In this document: positions 24,435 through 31,974 of the stretch, one piece after another
Numbering within the stretch: the stretch's first letter is position 1
Layout of the letters: the number at the start of each line of letters is the position of its first letter
From: Bacteroidales bacterium UBA1745
GTDB lineage: Bacteria > Bacteroidota > Bacteroidia > Bacteroidales > UBA932
Length of the DNA stretch: 34,649 nt
Reading direction: 5' to 3'
Assembly: GCA_002314885.1 (NCBI GenBank)
Contig: DCHT01000069.1
Coordinates: 1 to 34,649 of the forward strand
Program-made: the position numbers and the translations under genes
The notes under the pieces: generated by a model
Database searches by the model: none
Told to the model about the DNA's origin: nothing
What the model saw: only the letters and a program-made list of their open reading frames with translations

Positions 24435-26819
24435 ATGAAAAGAACACTTATCCTTATGGCAGCGTCAATCTTAGGACTGGCAGCCTGCTCCCAGGCAGAC
24501 AACGGCGAGCTGAAGCTCAGGGCCGACAACATCGATGAAATCGTCAAGGCAATGACGGTCGAGGAGAAATGTCACCTCGTAATCGGACACGGTCAGAAAG
24601 ACGCCCTTGACAGCATCGACCAGGCCACCATAGGCATCTGCAAGCATATCGTACCGGGCTGCGCCGGCATCTCCTACCCTATCGAAAGGCTCGGAATCCC
24701 TTCAGTGGTTCTCGCCGACGGCCCTGCAGGCCTCCGCATCAACGCCACCAGGAAGGACGACGACAGCACCTACTACTGCACAGGCTTCCCTATCGGAACC
24801 CTCCTCGCAGCGACCTGGGATCCGCTCGTTGCAAAGGAAGTGGGCCAGGCAATGGGCCAGGAAGTCCTCGAATATGGAGTTGACGTCCTCCTCGCACCTG
24901 GTGCGAACATCCACCGCAACCCGCTCAACGGCCGCAACTTCGAATATTTCTCAGAGGACCCTATCCTCAGCGGAACCACCGCAGCGGCCTACATCAACGG
25001 CGTACAGGAGAACGGCGTGGGCACCTCACTCAAGCACTTCGCCCTCAACAACAGCGAAACCAACCGCCTCTTCTGCGACTCCCGCGTGAGCGTCAGGGCT
25101 CTCCGCGAGATCTACCTCAAGAACTGGGAAGTAGCACTCCAGAAGTGTGATCCTTGGACCGTTATGACCTCATATAACTACCTCAACGGCGTCTATACCT
25201 CCGAGAACCGCGAACTCCTCGAGGGAGTGCTCCGCGGCGACTTCGGCTTCAAGGGTATGATTATGACCGACTGGGGCGGCGGACTCCACCCTGTAGCCCA
25301 GATGAAGGCCGGCAACGATATGATCCAGCCGGGCCGCGGATGGATGTACAACACCCTCGTGGAGGCAGTGAAGAACGGCGAACTCGAAGAGGCATATCTC
25401 GACGAGTGCTGCCGCAACATCCTCAAGCTCGTCGTGAAGACTCCTCGCTTCGCAGGCTACGAATACAGCAACCAGCCAGACCTCGCAGGCCACGCACAGA
25501 TCGTACGTGAGACCGCCGCTGAAGGCTTCGTACTCCTCAAGAACGAGAACGGCGCCCTCCCATTCGCTGAGGCATCCGACGCAGCCGTATTCGGCATTTC
25601 ATCCTACAGGCTCCTCGCCGGCGGCTGGGGCTCAGGTGACGTGAACAAGGCATATACAGTCAACCTCGACGAAGGCCTCCGCAACGACGGCATCGCCCTC
25701 GATGAGGCCACCGACAAGGCATATCTCGCATACGCAGCAAACGAACTCCCTCGCATCGAGGCTCTCAACAAGACTGCTGATTTCTGCGGTTTCCACTACA
25801 TCCCTGAGGAAATGGACGCAGCTCAGGCCGAGAAGCTCGCCGCTGCCGCAGCCAAGACTGCCAGCCAGGCCGTGATCACCATCACCCGCAACAGCGGTGA
25901 GGGCACCGACCGCAAGATCAAGGACGACTTCCTCCTCAAGGAGAGCGAGGCAAAGCTCATCAAGGCTGTCAGCGAGGCATTCCACGCTGAGAACAAGAAC
26001 GTGACCGTAGTCCTCAACATCGCTGGCGTCATCGAGACCGCATCCTGGAAGGATCAGGTGGACGCCATCCTCGTAGCCTGGCTCCCTGGCCAGGAGGCCG
26101 GCAACACCATCGCTGACGTGCTCACAGGCGTAGTCAACCCTAGCGGCCGACTCCCTATGACCTTCCCAGTGAACTATGCTGACGTCCCTGCCCAGAACTT
26201 CCCTCAGACCGAGTTCACCACCAAGAACGAGTCCAGGGCCCGCGCTTCCGAGACCAAGCTCTACGAAGTCAAGGACGTGGATTGGATCGACTACACCGAG
26301 GATGTATTCGTAGGCTACCGCCACTTCTGCACCTGCTGCTGCACCACCAGCTACCCATTCGGCTTCGGTCTCAGCTACACCGACTTCGAGATCGAGAACA
26401 CCAAGGTCAGCAAGACCCGCAACGGCTGGCGCATCAAGGTCAACGTGACCAACGTGGGTGAGAACCCTGGCCGCGACGTAATCCAGCTCTACAGCTTCGG
26501 CAACCCAGCCAACCCTCTCGCAACCCCTCAGCGCGAACTCAAGGGCTACGCAAAGACCTCAGTCCTCGCCCCTGGCCAGAGAGAGACCGTCACCATCGAC
26601 ATCGACGCAATGGACCTCGCTTCCTTCGATGAAGGATCCAGCTCCTGGGTACTCTACAAGGGTATGTACGCCCTCGCAGTCACCGCCGACGCAGTCGACT
26701 ACGGTATGAGCTTCGGCGTCGAGGTCAAGAAGGAGCAGCGCAAGGAAGTCACCCCTGCCCTCCTCCCTGTCACCGAGACCGGCATCGTCCCAGAAGGACA
26801 GCTCTTCATCGAGAAATAA
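24435..26819 (+). CDS. Glycoside hydrolase family 3 lipoprotein (beta-glucosidase-type)
   Basis: A 794-residue exo-acting glycosidase. MKRTLILMAASILGLAAC is a lipoprotein signal with Cys18 as lipidation site. The GH3 N-domain (about 35-350) contains LADGPAGLR, GVDVLLAPGANIHRNPLNGR, KHFALNN (200-206) and MIMTDWGG with nucleophile Asp279. The GH3 C-domain (about 380-620) includes AWLPGQEAGNTIADVLTG and PSGRLPMTFP. A fibronectin-III-like domain ends the protein (about 640-740, from YPFGFGLSYTDF). Likely substrates are beta-glucosides or other plant oligosaccharides. Codon use is highly biased like gpmI, implying strong expression. The odd feature is the cluster Cys632-Thr-Cys-Cys-Cys636, where relatives have a short polar linker. 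No TonB/SusD partner is adjacent. Confidence 0.92.
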   Translation: MKRTLILMAASILGLAACSQADNGELKLRADNIDEIVKAMTVEEKCHLVIGHGQKDALDSIDQATIGICKHIVPGCAGISYPIERLGIPSVVLADGPAGLRINATRKDDDSTYYCTGFPIGTLLAATWDPLVAKEVGQAMGQEVLEYGVDVLLAPGANIHRNPLNGRNFEYFSEDPILSGTTAAAYINGVQENGVGTSLKHFALNNSETNRLFCDSRVSVRALREIYLKNWEVALQKCDPWTVMTSYNYLNGVYTSENRELLEGVLRGDFGFKGMIMTDWGGGLHPVAQMKAGNDMIQPGRGWMYNTLVEAVKNGELEEAYLDECCRNILKLVVKTPRFAGYEYSNQPDLAGHAQIVRETAAEGFVLLKNENGALPFAEASDAAVFGISSYRLLAGGWGSGDVNKAYTVNLDEGLRNDGIALDEATDKAYLAYAANELPRIEALNKTADFCGFHYIPEEMDAAQAEKLAAAAAKTASQAVITITRNSGEGTDRKIKDDFLLKESEAKLIKAVSEAFHAENKNVTVVLNIAGVIETASWKDQVDAILVAWLPGQEAGNTIADVLTGVVNPSGRLPMTFPVNYADVPAQNFPQTEFTTKNESRARASETKLYEVKDVDWIDYTEDVFVGYRHFCTCCCTTSYPFGFGLSYTDFEIENTKVSKTRNGWRIKVNVTNVGENPGRDVIQLYSFGNPANPLATPQRELKGYAKTSVLAPGQRETVTIDIDAMDLASFDEGSSSWVLYKGMYALAVTADAVDYGMSFGVEVKKEQRKEVTPALLPVTETGIVPEGQLFIEK

Positions 26820-26830
26820 AGGGGCGGCTG

Positions 26831-26971
26831 CCCCAGTGAACGGGTGGCCGTGGCCGCCCGTGGCCTCGTGAACGGGTCCCGAACGAAAAAGAGTCCACCG
26901 GAGCTTGCTCCGCAGTGGACTCTTTTTCTGTGAGGGGGGATGAGCGTAGCGAAGCCACCCGTTCACTGGGG
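26831..26971. repeat. 17-bp perfect inverted repeat flanking the GH3 terminator
   Basis: CCCCAGTGAACGGGTGG (26831-26847) and its exact reverse complement (26955-26971) enclose 107 bp, with the terminator in the middle. A further GTGAACGGGT copy lies at 26868-26877. The intergenic stretch 26820-27391 otherwise holds only this repeat, the terminator, the left hairpin-repeat array and the leader of the transposase-like gene. Confidence 0.7.
26886..26927. terminator. Strong intrinsic terminator after the GH3 gene
   Basis: AAAAAGAGTCCAC (26886-26898) pairs exactly with GTGGACTCTTTTT (26915-26927). The stem is continued by CGGAG/CTCCG with a four-base loop and a two-base bulge. It has an A-run before and a T-run after, so it is potentially bidirectional. 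It ends GH3 transcription. Confidence 0.9.
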
Positions 26972-27057
26972 CGACAGCCTCTCGTACTCGGTGTGAGCGG
27001 AGATGCTGAGGACGGGAAATGGCTCGGATGCGCCGGCGATGGTCAGAATCGAGTCAC

Positions 27058-27255
27058 AGGAACAATAGAACAGCCGATTCGTTGTTTCTAGGGCGCGAAA
27101 ACAACACAAAAACCAGCAAAAGTGGGCAAAACTAGGTCGCAGAAACAATAGAACGGTCGATCCATTGTTTCTAGGGGCCCGAAAAAGGCTCAGATGCGAC
27201 GGAAACGGCCAAAATCCGCTAATAGAAACAATAGAATAGCCGACTTATTGTTTCT
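27058..27255 (+). repeat. Left hairpin-repeat array (three 32-bp elements, 83-bp period)
   Basis: Three copies lie at 27058-27089, 27141-27172 and 27224-27255. Each begins AGAAACAAT (copy 1 AGGAACAAT) and ends TTGTTTCT, and each is exactly 32 bp. The two linkers are each exactly 51 bp. Linker 1 is A-rich class A; linker 2 is class B (CGAAAAAGGCTCAGATGCGA). A class-B-like sequence also precedes copy 1 (about 27015-27040). Each element can fold as a 9-bp stem, a bulged purine, then GAA pairing with TTC around a seven-base loop. Copies sit upstream of, and in the same orientation as, the transposase-like gene. Confidence 0.9.
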
Positions 27256-27391
27256 GAAAGACTAATCAAACTTATCTCAAAAAAGATATTGTGAATCTTG
27301 AGATTATAGACGTCTCATTTTTACGATGTGATAAGAGAAGTAGAGGTGCGGTACATATCTTTACGGAACAAAACCTCCGATCTTAATAGAT

Positions 27392-28360
27392 ATGAATACC
27401 GGCATTTACCACATAAGCTTTGCATCTCACTCCGAACTGATGTTCAGAAGTAATGCTGATCTGATAAAGGGATTCAACTGTATGGCGGAAGCGGCCAGCA
27501 AATGCGATTCCCGTCTGCTGGCAGACGCATTTATGTGTTCTCATTCCCACCAGGCGCTCAGGAGCGAAGACCCAAGGGAGGTCTTCAGAGACTTTAGAAA
27601 CCGTTATACCAGATATTTCAACAGTAAGTATCACCGATCGGGCAAATTAGGGGATGACTTGCCTTTTATTGATGAAATGAGAGGAGCCAAGCGTATCATT
27701 GTTGGGATTTGTTACGTAATCAGACAAGGCTTACACCACGGCCTGAGTGCTACTCCATTCGGATATCCTCATTGTTCAGCGAGGGCATATTTTGCCAAAG
27801 AATTGGGATATGATAATGTAAAAAGACTTATTGATGACCGAAAGAGGTATTTGTTTCTTACCAGGGACTCTCCGATACCTCCCGAATGGAGAATGGATGA
27901 AAACGGCTTATTGTTACGCGAAGATGTGCTGGACACCACCTATGTTGAGAATCTTTTTGTTACACCGAGGAATTATTTGTACCATATGAACCGTCTTACG
28001 GACGAAAAATGGCTCAATGACCAGGCAGAAGCAGACGGCGAGGGCAGTTTTACCCTCTCAGAATTGGAAGTGAGTATGCCTGGGTTTGATATTGAGGCTA
28101 TTCTCAAAAATGAAAGAGGAATCATCGACAACCGAGCGATGAGTGACCTGGAATTGTGCGAACTCGTGGACGGTTTGTATCTGCCCAAATACTTCAAGAA
28201 GAATCCCGAAGAGACCTCCATCTACTTAGTTCCCGAGAAGAAAAGAATTGAGATCGCAAACCAGTTGCAGCACGATCTTCGATATCGGCCCAACACCATC
28301 TCCTCAAAGAACGAGAAATATGCAACAGATGCACAGATCCGCCGTTGCCTCCTTCTTTGA
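27392..28360 (+). CDS. Y1 (HUH) transposase-like protein of REP-associated (RAYT) type
   Basis: A 322-residue protein. Its N-terminal 140 residues follow the TnpA/REP-associated tyrosine transposase pattern: YHISFASHSELMFRS (6-20), HUH motif His51-Ser-His53 in CSHSHQAL, RNRYTRYFNSKYHRSGKL (69-86) and CYVIRQGLHHG (107-117), where Tyr108 is the likely catalytic tyrosine. GYPHCSARAYF corresponds to the usual 'YPxSS' block. The match is divergent and recognised by eye. The C-terminal half (about 190-322) is charged and helical (LSDLELCE-type segment, KKRIEIANQLQHDL) and may bind the hairpins. GC is lower than in housekeeping neighbours. It is flanked on both sides by three hairpin elements in the same orientation, the expected layout for a RAYT and its cognate REPs. 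A weak TATCTTTA box lies at 27355-27362. Confidence 0.72.
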   Translation: MNTGIYHISFASHSELMFRSNADLIKGFNCMAEAASKCDSRLLADAFMCSHSHQALRSEDPREVFRDFRNRYTRYFNSKYHRSGKLGDDLPFIDEMRGAKRIIVGICYVIRQGLHHGLSATPFGYPHCSARAYFAKELGYDNVKRLIDDRKRYLFLTRDSPIPPEWRMDENGLLLREDVLDTTYVENLFVTPRNYLYHMNRLTDEKWLNDQAEADGEGSFTLSELEVSMPGFDIEAILKNERGIIDNRAMSDLELCELVDGLYLPKYFKKNPEETSIYLVPEKKRIEIANQLQHDLRYRPNTISSKNEKYATDAQIRRCLLL

Positions 28361-28369
28361 TCAGGTCAC

Positions 28370-28567
28370 AGAAACAACGGAATGGTCGATTCGTTGTTTC
28401 CAGAGGGCAGAAACGGGCTCAGACGGGGCAAGAAGAGGTAATAATAGGTAGCAGAAACAATAGAACGGCCGATTCATTGTTTCTGGAGGGCGAAAACAAC
28501 ACCAAAACCAGCAAAAGCGGGCAAAACGAGGGCTCAGAAACAATAGAACAGCCGATTCATTGTTTCT
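28370..28567 (+). repeat. Right hairpin-repeat array (three 32-bp elements, 83-bp period)
   Basis: Copies lie at 28370-28401, 28453-28484 and 28536-28567, beginning nine bases after the transposase-like stop codon. Linkers are again exactly 51 bp: class B first, then class A. The last element-linker-element block (28453-28567) is a 115-bp near copy of 27058-27172 on the other side of the gene; the class A linkers agree at 43 of 51 positions by hand count. In the first copy stem position 9 is C and its partner is G, a compensatory change relative to the T-A pair in others. The remaining intergenic bases to 28609 show nothing else. Confidence 0.9.
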
Positions 28568-28609
28568 ACGTCGCAAAAGACAGCAGCACTAAGACAGCAC
28601 CACTCAGGC

Positions 28610-30880
28610 CTAACTGATAAACTTGATCGAATCCTCTTCGCCAGCGAACCAGACTGTGTCTCCGGCGACAAAGCGATAGTCCGCCTTCGGATTGGTCGTG
28701 AACTTGTCGTCGCGCAGAGTGGCGAGCACCAGGCAGCCGTATGAGCGCATATCCACCTCGCGGAGGGTATGTCCGGTGAGTATGGAGTCTTCCTTGAGGA
28801 CGACTTCTTCAATGGTGAACTTGGAGGCGGGGGCGGCTCCTTCGATTGTCGGTGCCACTGAGGCTGCGACCATCAGTTTGAAGGCATCGAGCTGCTCCTT
28901 GGTGCCTACGGCCAGTATTCTGTCGCCAGGATAGAGGATTTCGTTGCCGGCCGGAACGAGTATGGTCTTGCTGCCGCGTTCTATCTTCACTATGCTCACG
29001 CCGGTCTCGCTGCGGAACGGGATGTCCTTCAGGGAGCGGCCCACGAAGCTGGAGTCCGCGCTGACTGAGAATGGCTCCAGATGCACGTCGTAGCCCTCGA
29101 AGGTCTTCTTCATTTCAGTGGTCACAGGGGCCTGCTTCATAGCCTCGGCCTCCTTTGCGCTGAGGTTCTTGAGGAACTGGGTCTCGAAGCGGGTGATGTT
29201 GATCTTATGCTTCTTGAGTGCGTAGTGCATCAGGAGGAATGCCGGCACGCCGAGGACCAGGATCACCAGGACTATCCAGCCGGACAGCTGGACGTGGATT
29301 GCAATGGCTACTACCAGGTAGGCAACGGACAGCAGCACTCTCAGGAATATGAGGGACTTGATGGTCCATTGGTTGCTTGCCTTGGCCTCGATGAGCTTCT
29401 TTGCGGCCCTGCCTTCCTTGCCTTTGACTGAGCCCAGTCCGTAGACGAAGAAGAAGAGTGGAACCACTGTGATGGCCGCCGTGATGATGTCCTTTATGTT
29501 CTGCTGCATCGTCGGGAAGATCTTGTCCATCAGCCTGACGAGGAGGGTGTCGGACAGGATCAGGATGGCGATGATCACCACGCTGTAGAGCACGATGCGG
29601 GTCACGTATGACTGTATATAGACCTTCCACATATTCTTGGCTGCCGCGGAGTCCTTGCCCGTGTTTTCAGGGGCAGGCTCCATCTTGGCCAGGAGTTTAG
29701 GCGACAGTTTGCTGCGGAGCATACGTTCGCACGGTCCGGCGAGCTTTATCATATAAGGTGTGGTGAAGGTCGTGATCACGGAGACGGCGACGATCACCGG
29801 ATAGGTGAAGTCCCTCATCACTCCGAGGCTGCATCCCACGCCTGCGAGGATGAAGCCGAATTCACCCAGCTGCGAGAGGCTGAAACCGGTGTTGACTGCG
29901 ACGTGGAGGCCTTTTCCGGCGAGTATTGCGCCACTGGAGGCGAATATGATGTGGCCGATGATGACCAGCAGGGTGATGACCAGCACAGGCAGCCAGTTGT
30001 GGAGTATGGCCAGTGGGTCTATCATCATTCCGACCGATACGAAGAATATGGCGGAGAAGAGGTTCTTGATGCTGCCGGTCAGCTTGAGTATGTGCTCTCC
30101 CTCGAGGGTCTCAGCCAGTATGGAGCCCATTACGAATGCGCCCAGTGCGGAGGACAGGTGCACTGCGTTGGCAAATGCGACCATTCCGAAGCAGAGGCCT
30201 ATGCTCACTATGAGGAGGATTTCGTCGTTGAGGACCTTCTTGGCCTTGCGGAAGATCAGCGGGATGAGGACTATGCCTATGAGGAACCACAGGATGAGGA
30301 AGAAGGCCATCTTGGCGAGGTTGAGTATCATTTCACCGCCGGAGAAGGTACCTGCCACTGCAACGGTTGGGAATACGACCATCAGGAGAATGGCGATTAT
30401 GTCCTCTACCACGAGGGTGCCGAAGACGGTTGCCGCAAAAGGCTTGTTCTTGAGGCCCATATCCTCGTATGCCTTGATGACTACGGCTGTGGACGACATC
30501 GAGAGCAGACCGCCGAGGAAGACGCTTTCCATAGTGGTCCAGCCCATTGCCACACCGGCTCCGAAGCCCACGATGAACAGTCCTATGAATTTGCAGCCCG
30601 CGATCAGCAGGGCGCTGCTGCCTACTTTGACGAGGTTCTTGAAGCTGAATTCCAGGCCGAGGGCGAACATCATGAAGATGATACCGATTTCGGACCACTG
30701 CTCCACGCTGGCGGTGTCAGTGACATTCGGGAATATGCCCACGTGTGGTCCTACGAGCAGGCCTGCGATGATGTATCCGAGTACCAGAGGCTGCTTGAGG
30801 GCCTTGGAAATGATTGTGAAGATGCCGGCGGAAATGAGGATCAGCGCCAGGTCGGAAACCAGTTTGAGTTCTTCTTCCAT
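28610..30880 (-). CDS. CPA2-family cation:proton antiporter with two C-terminal TrkA-C (RCK_C) domains
   Basis: A 756-residue membrane protein of KefB/YbaL type. About 12 N-terminal hydrophobic segments contain LVLGYIIAGLLVGPHVG, MMFALGLEFSF, GGLLSMSSTAVVIKAYEDMG and GFSLSQLGEFGFILAGVG, all typical of CPA2 exchangers. Additional hydrophobic segments (about 420-560) follow. Two successive RCK_C ligand-binding domains end the protein (about 600-668, with ILYPGDRILAVGT; and about 686-756, with FVAGDTVWFAGEEDS). No Rossmann RCK_N (NAD-binding) domain lies between, unlike classical KefB/KefC. It probably exports K+ or Na+ in exchange for H+ under small-ligand control. It is downstream of, and co-directional with, the flippase-like gene (10-bp gap). 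Confidence 0.9.
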   Translation of the reverse strand: MEEELKLVSDLALILISAGIFTIISKALKQPLVLGYIIAGLLVGPHVGIFPNVTDTASVEQWSEIGIIFMMFALGLEFSFKNLVKVGSSALLIAGCKFIGLFIVGFGAGVAMGWTTMESVFLGGLLSMSSTAVVIKAYEDMGLKNKPFAATVFGTLVVEDIIAILLMVVFPTVAVAGTFSGGEMILNLAKMAFFLILWFLIGIVLIPLIFRKAKKVLNDEILLIVSIGLCFGMVAFANAVHLSSALGAFVMGSILAETLEGEHILKLTGSIKNLFSAIFFVSVGMMIDPLAILHNWLPVLVITLLVIIGHIIFASSGAILAGKGLHVAVNTGFSLSQLGEFGFILAGVGCSLGVMRDFTYPVIVAVSVITTFTTPYMIKLAGPCERMLRSKLSPKLLAKMEPAPENTGKDSAAAKNMWKVYIQSYVTRIVLYSVVIIAILILSDTLLVRLMDKIFPTMQQNIKDIITAAITVVPLFFFVYGLGSVKGKEGRAAKKLIEAKASNQWTIKSLIFLRVLLSVAYLVVAIAIHVQLSGWIVLVILVLGVPAFLLMHYALKKHKINITRFETQFLKNLSAKEAEAMKQAPVTTEMKKTFEGYDVHLEPFSVSADSSFVGRSLKDIPFRSETGVSIVKIERGSKTILVPAGNEILYPGDRILAVGTKEQLDAFKLMVAASVAPTIEGAAPASKFTIEEVVLKEDSILTGHTLREVDMRSYGCLVLATLRDDKFTTNPKADYRFVAGDTVWFAGEEDSIKFIS

Positions 30881-30890
30881 TATTGTTGTG

Positions 30891-31895
30891 CTATTCTTTG
30901 CGGTCTCTCCTGACCAGTTCGATCAGGTAGCAGACCAGTCCCCAGATGACCATATTCACGGCCTGGGATTCGTGTGCTATTGTTGCGAACACCATTCCGT
31001 CGCCCTTGCTGAAGCCGTAGAGGGCTGCGAGGGCGGTGCTGACCAGGAAGTGATAGGCTCCGAATCCGCCCGGTACCGGGATGAAGGAGGCTATGCTTCC
31101 GACGAGCATCAGGAAGAGTGCGTCGATAAGGTTGAGTCCGGCTGCGTCCGTGCCGGGGAAGGCTTTGATCATAAAGACCATCATCAGCCAGTACATACCC
31201 CAGATTACTGCGGTGTAGAGGAAGAAGAGCCATTTCTGATCCATCCTGAGGCAGCTTCCTATGCCCTGGAAGAGGCCCTTGAGCGCCTTGCATATCTTTC
31301 CGAAGACGCCCACGTGCTCCCTGAGGAGGTAGATGGACGCGGCCAGCAGGAGCAGAAGTCCGATGACGGCGCCAGTCATCCACCACATTCCCGTGGAGAA
31401 GCGTCCGGCGAAACGAGCCCAGATTTCCTCCTGGAAGAAGGCGCCAAAGTCGTTCCACTTGAAGATCAGCAGGATCACGAAGAGTATCATCAGGGAGATG
31501 ATGTCCCATCCTCTCTCGAGCACGACGGTGCCGAGTATCCTGTCGTAGCGGGCTTCGCCTTTGTGCTTGCGGCCGGTGATGATGCCGGTGCGCACGAATT
31601 CGCCCGCATACTGGAATACGAAGTTGGATATGTTGCCGATGTTGACTGCGTCGAATACGGTGAGTCTGTCAATGGTCGGGTCTATAGGCAGCATTATCCT
31701 GCGCCAGCGGAAGGCCCTGAAGAGGAAGGCGAGTGCGCCGGCGGCCATCGAGAGGCCCACGAAGCCCCAACGGCAGGATTTCAGTCCGTTCCAGAACTCG
31801 GTCCAGTCCACGCCCCTGAAGCTGTAGTACAGAAGTACTCCGGCAATCAGCAGCGAAAACGCATATTTTACGAATTTGGAGAGTCTGGCGTCCAT
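30891..31895 (-). CDS. Lysylphosphatidylglycerol synthase TM-region / flippase-like membrane protein
   Basis: 334 residues from ATG 31895 with about eight hydrophobic segments. It matches the integral-membrane half of MprF and the UPF0104 family: VNIGNISNFVFQYAGEFVRT, VLERGWDIISLMIL and GSIASFIPVPGGFGAYHFLV are the family landmarks. No aminoacyl-transferase domain is fused, so it probably moves a lipid across the membrane rather than synthesising lysyl-PG. The frame is open far upstream (to 32402, through the antisense of the kinase). The chosen ATG follows a TATATTTG box by 23 bp and gives the normal N-terminus. It is the first gene of an operon with the antiporter. Confidence 0.85.
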   Translation of the reverse strand: MDARLSKFVKYAFSLLIAGVLLYYSFRGVDWTEFWNGLKSCRWGFVGLSMAAGALAFLFRAFRWRRIMLPIDPTIDRLTVFDAVNIGNISNFVFQYAGEFVRTGIITGRKHKGEARYDRILGTVVLERGWDIISLMILFVILLIFKWNDFGAFFQEEIWARFAGRFSTGMWWMTGAVIGLLLLLAASIYLLREHVGVFGKICKALKGLFQGIGSCLRMDQKWLFFLYTAVIWGMYWLMMVFMIKAFPGTDAAGLNLIDALFLMLVGSIASFIPVPGGFGAYHFLVSTALAALYGFSKGDGMVFATIAHESQAVNMVIWGLVCYLIELVRRDRKE

Positions 31896-31918
31896 TGCAC
31901 ACGTTTTGTATCGGCGCA

Positions 31919-31926
31919 CAAATATA
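31919..31926 (-). promoter_or_regulatory. -7 promoter box TATATTTG for the flippase-like/antiporter operon
   Basis: TATATTTG on the minus strand lies 23 bp before the ATG at 31895. It forms a divergent pair with the kinase promoter 19 bp away. Confidence 0.55.
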
Positions 31927-31945
31927 CTCAATAAAAAATTATAAC

Positions 31946-31953
31946 TACATTTG
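31946..31953 (+). promoter_or_regulatory. -7 promoter box TACATTTG for the kinase operon
   Basis: TACATTTG matches TAnnTTTG and ends 21 bp before the ATG at 31975. No distinct -33 box is visible at the canonical distance. Confidence 0.55.
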
Positions 31954-31974
31954 TAGTTCACATATAATACGGTT

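Noticed and set aside
27294..27325. TGAGA/TCTCA hairpin followed by Ts upstream of the transposase-like gene
   Set aside because: The stem is only five base pairs with a long loop, too weak to call a terminator or regulator.
27058..28567. CRISPR array (regular 32-bp repeats with constant spacers)
   Set aside because: The repeats vary at many positions, the 51-bp spacers are related to one another in two classes, the copies are few and split around a gene, and no cas genes are present. Hairpin elements of a transposase system explain it better.
29805..31934. Long plus-strand open frame (709 codons) opposite the antiporter and flippase-like genes
   Set aside because: It is the antisense of two well-recognised membrane-protein genes; its translation is low-complexity and has no domain pattern. 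Such frames are common in GC-rich genes with biased codons.
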